From: Tilletia caries
Lineage: Eukaryota; Basidiomycota; Exobasidiomycetes; Tilletiales; Tilletiaceae
Reading direction: 5' to 3'
DNA: 10,372 nt
Assembly (NCBI GenBank): GCA_032718865.1
Contig: JALUTQ010000021.1
Coordinates: 1-10,372, forward strand
Shown: in pieces, positions 6,011 to 10,372 of the stretch
How the letters are laid out: the number at the start of each line of letters is the position of its first letter
Numbering within the stretch: position 1 is the first letter of the stretch
Translations under genes and position numbers: made by a program
Notes under the pieces: model-generated
Seen by the model: only the letters and a program-made list of their open reading frames with translations
Told to the model about the DNA's origin: nothing
Database searches by the model: none

Positions 6011-8731
6011 TTATTTGGTGAAAGCGTCGGCCGGGTTAAGGTCTGTCGGGATGTATTCGAAAGCGAAAGCTCCCAGCTGAGTTTGATCCCGAATCCAATG
6101 GTGCACGATGTCGATGTGCTTGCTGCGATCGTGGTGTGATCCAGGGTTCTTGACCAACTGGATTGCCGCCTGGTTGTCGCAGTGCACCGTAATCGTCCCA
6201 ACGAGCTGACCGCATACAGTCAATGCTCCCTTGAGCATGATCGCCTCCCGCCCAGCAACCCCCGCCGCAATGTACTCGGCCTCTGCCGTAGATAGAGCCA
6301 CAGCGCCCTGCTTCCTCGAGCCCCAAGCCACAGCGCCTCCGCCAACCGTAAACACGTAGCCTGACATTGACCTCCTATCGTCTTTGTCCGCAGCCCAGTC
6401 CGCATCCACAAATCCTCGCACTTGCAGATCCTTCGCTCCCCCAAACACCAGCCTCGTCCCAGACGTCCCGCGTAGGTAGCGTAAGCCGTGCTTCGCCGCG
6501 ATCCAGTGCGCTTCTGAAGGGTCGGCGCAGAAATTGCCGAGAACACTGAAGTAATAGGCGAAGTCGGCACGGGTTCCTTGGGCAAAGTATGCCATCGATC
6601 CGACGAGAGCCTGATACTGAGCCTTGTCCGCTCGTGCCTCGCCATCGACCGCCTTCCTCAGCGTCTGCTTTGCCATCATAGGCGTTTTGGCCGGCTTGCA
6701 GTCGGACATTCCGAACCGGGCGAGGACCTCCTCGGCGTACCGCTCTTGGTCCAGAGAGATCGTCTTCTGCTTGCGGTCTCGTTCGATTCGGATCCCAAGG
6801 CAGTAATGCGCCGGCCCCAAGTCTGTTCCCTTGAACAGTCCAAGGAGCTCGTCCTTCGCCTTCTCGACGCCGCTTCCCTTCGGCGCTGCGACCAAGATGT
6901 CGTCGACGTAGACGAGCAGCATCGCCGGGTTGTCGCCGTTCCGAACGTAGATGGTCGGATCGAGAGCGCACTGCTCGAAGCCGATCGTTGTTAAGGAATC
7001 TCGGAGCACGGCGTACCAGTCGTGAGCCGACTGCTTCAGGCCATACAGAGCCCGACGCAGCTTCAGTACCTGGTGCGGCATGAGCTTGACTCCTTCCGGC
7101 GGCAGCATGTAGATGTCGTGCGTCAGAGTCGCGTTCAGGTAGGCCGTCTCAAAGTCGATCTGGTGCAAGTCCATGTCCAGAACAGCGACGAGCGCGCAGA
7201 ACAAGCGAAGGATCTGTAGGCGTGAGGTTGGGGCGAAGGTCTCCTCGAAATCGACGCCTTGAACTTGCGTGAATCCTCGCGCCACTAGCCGTGCCTTGTA
7301 CTTCTGGATCGTCGCATCTCCGTTCCTCTTGACCCGAAAGACCCATTTGGCGCTGACCAGATTCGCTCCTAGGGGCGCCGTGACGATCTCCCACGTTCCC
7401 CGACTATCGTGCGACTTGAGCTCCTTCTGCATTGCCTCGAGCCAGAGCCTGCTGTCCGTTCGCCGTGTTGCCTCCGCGACGGACCAAGGATCGTCGTAGG
7501 GGACTTCGCTGGGCTCCATGACGACGAAACACGTTCCCACCGTGTAGGCACCGTCCGGTTCCTTCCGCTTTCGGCCAGAGGGCGGCAGAGACACCTCCAA
7601 CGCTGGCTGTCCCGCGATCCGAGCGCTCCTTCGTCCAGTGGTGGCCTCCTGCGTGGTCGCCTGACCACTCTCGCCGCCTCTGTCTTCTCCCTCTGGCGCC
7701 GCGAGTTCGCGATGAAGGTCGGCCAGCAGCCTCGCGATCCGGCCCATCTCGTCATAGGCAATCGATTGTCCGCGAGCTGCTCGTTCCATCGCGTCACGAA
7801 CTCCCTCTGGCGCAGCGTCCTCGTCCAAGACAGCCTGCATCGCTGCTCGGACATCTTCTCCGACCTCCAACTGACCTCCCATCCGCACTGGCTCCTTCTC
7901 GACGCGTCCCGCTTGGGCGTCGTCACCGGTGAGGTTGAGGGCTCTGAGCTGCGCAACTTGCTGCTCGTATTGACGACTCTGCTCCTTCTCGAGCAGCGTG
8001 CCCGCCTTTCCTTCTTCGTCGATCACCACCGAGAGCTCGATCATCTCCTTCTTCGAAACGGGATCCCACAGCCGGGACGCATTGGTGAAGGCTGGACCGA
8101 GGTAGATGCAAGGCATAGCCTTCGTGCTAAACTTGCCCGTCCTGTGTACCTCGGGAATCTTCGCCCATGCGACGCATCGGAACATTCTGAGACGCTCCGG
8201 CTTGGGCGGTCGCCCATGCAATGCCTCATAAGGCGTCTCCCCCTTCCTCAATCCCGTCGCCGGCACTCTGTTCTTCACGTATGCTGCCGTTCGCACAGCT
8301 GCAGGCCAAAATGATGCGGGTAGATTTGCTGCAATCAACATCGTTCTACACATCTCGGTGATCGTCCGCACTGCCCTCTCGGCCACCCCGTTGCTCTGGG
8401 GCGCGTAGCGTGGTGACGGTTCCACCTTGACCCCGTGCGTAGCCCAATACTCCAACAGCTCTGCCGAGTTGAGCTCCGACGCATTGTCCGTACGGATCCG
8501 GCTGATTGGCTTCTCCGGGTAGCGAGTCAGCGCCTGGGCATGGAAAGCCTTGAGGATCCCTGCAGCTTCCGACTTGTACTGCATCGTGCTGACCCAGACG
8601 TGGTGGCTCGCATCATCAGTGATGATGAGCCCGTACTTCGCGCCGCCCAGTGCCTGCCCATCCTTCAGATTGACGGGGCCAAAAAGGGTCAACATGGATC
8701 TTGCTGAGTGGCCGGTGCTCCCGCTCACCAA
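6011..8731 (-). CDS. pol part: integrase core, reverse transcriptase, RNase H
   Basis: This is the longest open frame, 906 codons from an internal ATG at 8731 that is probably not a true start. Homology begins at LFGPVN, residue 16. The integrase core has Asp at about 39/40, TDNASE (D82) and E118 in PQSNGVAE, which is DD35E. Residues of about 250-395 are a charged linker with no motif. Reverse transcriptase (RVT_2 type) spans about 430-680, with KWVFRVKRNGD, KARLVARGF, QIDFETAYLN (D526) and LLVYVDDILV (Y608-D611). RNase H spans about 770-906, with FVDADWA (D776), STAEAEY (E817), HCDNQAA (D852) and a final NPADAFTK. All catalytic residues I can locate are intact. Its products make and integrate element DNA. 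A TAA stops it before the usual last ~20 residues. Confidence 0.93.
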   Translation of the reverse strand: MVSGSTGHSARSMLTLFGPVNLKDGQALGGAKYGLIITDDASHHVWVSTMQYKSEAAGILKAFHAQALTRYPEKPISRIRTDNASELNSAELLEYWATHGVKVEPSPRYAPQSNGVAERAVRTITEMCRTMLIAANLPASFWPAAVRTAAYVKNRVPATGLRKGETPYEALHGRPPKPERLRMFRCVAWAKIPEVHRTGKFSTKAMPCIYLGPAFTNASRLWDPVSKKEMIELSVVIDEEGKAGTLLEKEQSRQYEQQVAQLRALNLTGDDAQAGRVEKEPVRMGGQLEVGEDVRAAMQAVLDEDAAPEGVRDAMERAARGQSIAYDEMGRIARLLADLHRELAAPEGEDRGGESGQATTQEATTGRRSARIAGQPALEVSLPPSGRKRKEPDGAYTVGTCFVVMEPSEVPYDDPWSVAEATRRTDSRLWLEAMQKELKSHDSRGTWEIVTAPLGANLVSAKWVFRVKRNGDATIQKYKARLVARGFTQVQGVDFEETFAPTSRLQILRLFCALVAVLDMDLHQIDFETAYLNATLTHDIYMLPPEGVKLMPHQVLKLRRALYGLKQSAHDWYAVLRDSLTTIGFEQCALDPTIYVRNGDNPAMLLVYVDDILVAAPKGSGVEKAKDELLGLFKGTDLGPAHYCLGIRIERDRKQKTISLDQERYAEEVLARFGMSDCKPAKTPMMAKQTLRKAVDGEARADKAQYQALVGSMAYFAQGTRADFAYYFSVLGNFCADPSEAHWIAAKHGLRYLRGTSGTRLVFGGAKDLQVRGFVDADWAADKDDRRSMSGYVFTVGGGAVAWGSRKQGAVALSTAEAEYIAAGVAGREAIMLKGALTVCGQLVGTITVHCDNQAAIQLVKNPGSHHDRSKHIDIVHHWIRDQTQLGAFAFEYIPTDLNPADAFTK

Positions 8732-8783
8732 TTGCTATGCGCGGGTGCTTGCTCCTCGCGATCTTGCCTTCGGCGCAGTCGGA

Positions 8784-10169
8784 TCAGAACCCGAGCGGAC
8801 CGAGCTTCTTCGGCATGCCCGCGACGGTGCCCGTTGCTGCCAGGGCTTGAAGGGTGGACTCGCCGACGTGACCGGCGCACCGATGCCAGTGCATGGTTTC
8901 CGGATCAGCGCTCGGCTCCGACGCTACCATCACCGAGTCCGTTGCTGCTGACTCCAGCGGGACGACCCAGTTATCGCCGACGACCGATGCCTTCATGATG
9001 ACTCGCCCGGTACTGCCTTCAGTCACAGTCGCGGATGTGTTGTCGAATGAGATCGAGCACCCGCTCTTTGTGAGGCGCTTGCCGCCGATCAGGTTGCCGA
9101 TCGCGGAGGGACAGTGTGCGACGTCCTTGAGCTCGATCTTGAGGCCGGCTTGCGTCGTGACCACGAGGTTGCCGTATCCTGTGACCGGCATGAGCCCTCC
9201 GTTGGCGCACTCAATGCCGGTGTCGGGCTTGGCTGCTCGGTAGTCCGTAAGGCCGGATGCGTTGGCGACGATGTGCCGAGAGCTGCCGGTGTCGAGGATG
9301 AAGTGCCCAGCCATCGTGCTGGAGGCACCCACCGCACAGGCGAAGTCGACATCGGCGGGGTTGTCCGTAGCCTGCGGCTTGGCTTCTCGCGCCATGGCCG
9401 CGGTGTCCTGGTGCTTCTTGCTATCGACCTTCGTGCTGATGAAGTCTTGAGCCGAGTCGATGTGGGGGCAGTTGTAGAAACGATGCCCCTTCTGCTTGCA
9501 GAGCCAACATGCTCCGCCAAAGGAACCTTCGTCCTTTGAGGTGCTTCCGTGCCTGCTCGCCGGAGAGCCTCCTTTGCCGCTGCTCTTTGCAGGGCTGGGC
9601 GCGTGGTAGACCGCGAAGGCAGCGTCCTGTCGGGTCTTGGCGTCCTTCTCATCCTCGCGCTTGAGGGACCGTTCCGCTTCCAGGATCTTTGACCGAAGCT
9701 CCGTCCACGACGTCGTTGCGCTCGCGCTCCACTTGAAGCCTCGGTACGCGGACGGCAAACTCCAGAGCAGCTCGATACAGCGCTCCTCCTCGTCGACCGG
9801 CTTGCCGATTTGGAGTAGCTGCTCGTAGAGACCGGCGAGCTGTCCGATGTGGTCGCGCATTGAATTCTTGGGGGCCGTCAGTGCGTTGAGGAGCTCGCTC
9901 TTGAGCTGGAGTCTTGCCTCCACCGAAGTGCTTCGATACTCGTCGCGGAGGTAGTCCCAGAGGACCTTCGCATTCTCCGTGCCGAGTCGGGCCAGATCCG
10001 TCTGGATCTCATCGCTGGTGGTGAGGAAGATGCATCCGTATGCCTTCGCGTCGGCTGTCGTCCAATCCTTGAGCTCCTGCGCCGCTGCCCCCTCACCGGG
10101 TGGTGTCCCGGGCGCAACGGCGGACCAGTAGCCGTGGGATCGCAGGACCGTCTTGACGCCTCCGCCCAC
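8784..10169 (-). CDS. gag-protease part with integrase HHCC start
   Basis: The frame is 461 codons. Its listed first codon, GTG at 10169, is only where the frame opens after the break; the real start is the ATG at 10234 in another frame. Residues from about 5 to 180 are the copia Gag (UBN2-like) domain. A CCHC zinc knuckle, C221-x2-C224-x4-H229-x4-C234 (CWLCKQKGHRFYNC), binds RNA. The protease has ILDTGSSRHI with the catalytic Asp at 293. The N-terminal integrase zinc domain starts at H429-x4-H434 (HRCAGH). A TGA at codon 462 replaces the first Cys of the C-x2-C pair; the second Cys is present beyond it. Gag forms the particle, and protease cuts the polyprotein. Confidence 0.9.
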   Translation of the reverse strand: MGGGVKTVLRSHGYWSAVAPGTPPGEGAAAQELKDWTTADAKAYGCIFLTTSDEIQTDLARLGTENAKVLWDYLRDEYRSTSVEARLQLKSELLNALTAPKNSMRDHIGQLAGLYEQLLQIGKPVDEEERCIELLWSLPSAYRGFKWSASATTSWTELRSKILEAERSLKREDEKDAKTRQDAAFAVYHAPSPAKSSGKGGSPASRHGSTSKDEGSFGGACWLCKQKGHRFYNCPHIDSAQDFISTKVDSKKHQDTAAMAREAKPQATDNPADVDFACAVGASSTMAGHFILDTGSSRHIVANASGLTDYRAAKPDTGIECANGGLMPVTGYGNLVVTTQAGLKIELKDVAHCPSAIGNLIGGKRLTKSGCSISFDNTSATVTEGSTGRVIMKASVVGDNWVVPLESAATDSVMVASEPSADPETMHWHRCAGHVGESTLQALAATGTVAGMPKKLGPLGF

Positions 10170-10234
10170 AGTCGGTAGTTGGGACCGAGCAGGGGCGCGA
10201 TGCCTTCACGCAACTTGTCCGAGGAGCTTGTCAT
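10170..10234 (-). CDS. true gag start, 5' fragment
   Basis: ATG at 10234 opens MTSSSDKLREGIAPLLGPNYRLWA, which fits the N-terminus of copia Gag far better than the GTG at 10169. It lies 39 bases inside the LTR, leaving room for the primer-binding site and a short leader. The frame diverges from the rest of gag at about 10160. Confidence 0.75.
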
Positions 10235-10255
10235 CTTGTGGGTAGCTAAGGGTTA

Positions 10256-10273
10256 AGCAGTGGACTCATAACC
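10256..10273 (-). other. primer-binding site for a half initiator-Met tRNA
   Basis: Directly next to the 5' LTR the minus strand reads GGTTATGAGTCC. Its complement, GGACTCATAACC, matches 11 of 12 bases of the conserved anticodon stem-loop of initiator tRNA-Met (GGGCTCATAACC, CAT anticodon). It does not begin TGG, so it does not fit a tRNA 3'-CCA end. Copia of Drosophila is known to be primed by a tRNA-iMet fragment cut in the anticodon stem, and this site fits that mode. The pairing beyond 12 bases cannot be judged without the host tRNA. Confidence 0.75.
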
Positions 10274-10372
10274 TGTGGAAACTGATGGTGGTTCTCATTG
10301 ACAGCAGGAAGTTTTACATGGAAGAAGGGACACGCAGCACCCACGGCAGTCCGGCCCGGACCTCCACTTCAC
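10274..10372 (-). repeat. 5' LTR, lacking one base at the window edge
   Basis: All 99 bases are identical to 5797-5895. The expected last base, A at 10373, is outside the window. The sequence on the far side, which should give the target-site duplication and the rest of repeat copy B, is not visible. Confidence 0.92.

Larger units (their letters stand above)
5948..10234 (-). pseudogene. gag-pol of the copia element, four apparent breaks
   Basis: The ATG at 10234 starts MTSSSDKLREGIAPLLGPNY, the usual copia Gag opening with a G-x-N-Y-x-x-W motif. After the Trp-Ala-Glu at about 10160 the homologous frame is found one base out of register, as if one base were lost. The frame then runs through the zinc knuckle and protease to TGA at 8786-8784, which stands where the integrase HHCC motif needs its first Cys. 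The same frame continues with SDCAEGK to about 8690, where homology moves to another frame at CCCTTTTT, as if one base were gained. The pol frame ends at TAA 6013-6011 right after DAFTK, but a further 20 codons (LGTIKHNQHAKRIGLELRRE) that fit the usual copia C-terminus continue to TGA at 5950-5948. Damage, sequencing error and recoding are all possible. The nature of the lesions argues for the first two. Confidence 0.85.
5797..10372 (-). mobile_element. Ty1/copia LTR retrotransposon, nearly complete
   Basis: In transcription order (right to left) it has the 5' LTR, primer-binding site, gag, protease, integrase, reverse transcriptase, RNase H, polypurine tract and 3' LTR. Integrase lies before reverse transcriptase, which defines the copia (Pseudoviridae-type) order and excludes gypsy. 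The total length is about 4577 bases, one base beyond the window. The LTRs are identical over 99 bases but gag-pol is interrupted four times, so the copy as read cannot make full-length protein. It could still be copied in trans. Its coding is visibly more GC-rich in third positions than the sequence to its left. Confidence 0.95.

Noticed and set aside
7409..8314. 301-codon plus-strand open frame opposite pol
   Set aside because: It is antisense to the conserved integrase and linker region, is rich in Arg/Leu/Ser as expected from the complement of GC-rich coding, and has no motif.
8676..8786. Programmed recoding between the two long frames
   Set aside because: The junction lies inside the integrase zinc domain, not between gag and pol, and needs both a stop bypass and a frame change about 100 bases apart.
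5797..10372. Gypsy-type element
   Set aside because: Integrase precedes reverse transcriptase, and the RT and Gag motifs are of copia type.
5797..10372. Repeat-induced point mutation (RIP) as cause of the stops
   Set aside because: The Cys-to-TGA change needs a transversion (C or T to A), the shifts are indels, and the element remains GC-rich.
1..10372. CRISPR arrays, tRNA or rRNA genes, bacterial operon signals
   Set aside because: None seen; the tRNA-like piece at 10256-10273 is a primer-binding site, not a tRNA gene.

Overview
The window looks like genomic DNA of a fungus, probably a basidiomycete. The grounds are short introns (about 50-100 bases) with GT(G/A)AGT-type donors, CTAAC/CTGAC branch sites and CAG acceptors, GC-rich coding, and a Ty1/copia element of the kind primed by half of the initiator tRNA. 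The species cannot be named from the sequence. The window has two unlike halves: about 5.8 kb of broken, intron-containing gene sequence with no long intact reading frame, and about 4.6 kb of one retrotransposon.

Left half (1-5796). Positions 1628 to about 2735 on the plus strand hold a decayed copy of the gene for PTPA/Rrd, the peptidyl-prolyl isomerase that activates protein phosphatase 2A. The family signature (NSTRIDYGSGHELSF) is clear, but the frame is broken by stops and shifts, and one intron is still present. A small candidate gene (981-1363, minus) with one textbook intron lies head-to-head with it and may encode a mitochondrion-targeted protein. Positions 2982-4787 (minus) carry a chain of exon-like pieces and well-formed introns downstream of a TATA box. 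I do not recognise its product, and its frames do not join cleanly. A further two-exon fragment is at 5168-5476 (minus). Positions about 765-985 and 5500-5796 look like two diverged copies of one sequence.

Right half (5797-10372). This is a nearly complete Ty1/copia retrotransposon on the minus strand. It has a 100-bp LTR at each end (the right one loses its last base at the window edge), a primer-binding site complementary to the Met anticodon region, gag with a zinc knuckle, protease, integrase, reverse transcriptase, RNase H and a polypurine tract. The 99 comparable LTR bases are identical, which suggests recent insertion. Yet gag-pol carries four apparent breaks: a 1-base loss near the gag start, TGA in place of the first Cys of the integrase HHCC motif, a 1-base gain at CCCTTTTT, and TAA near the C-terminus. 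It inserted into one of the two diverged repeat copies.

No new defence, metabolic or RNA system is visible. The points that most deserve checking are the conflict between identical LTRs and a four-times broken gag-pol, the half-tRNA primer site, and the PTPA remnant.
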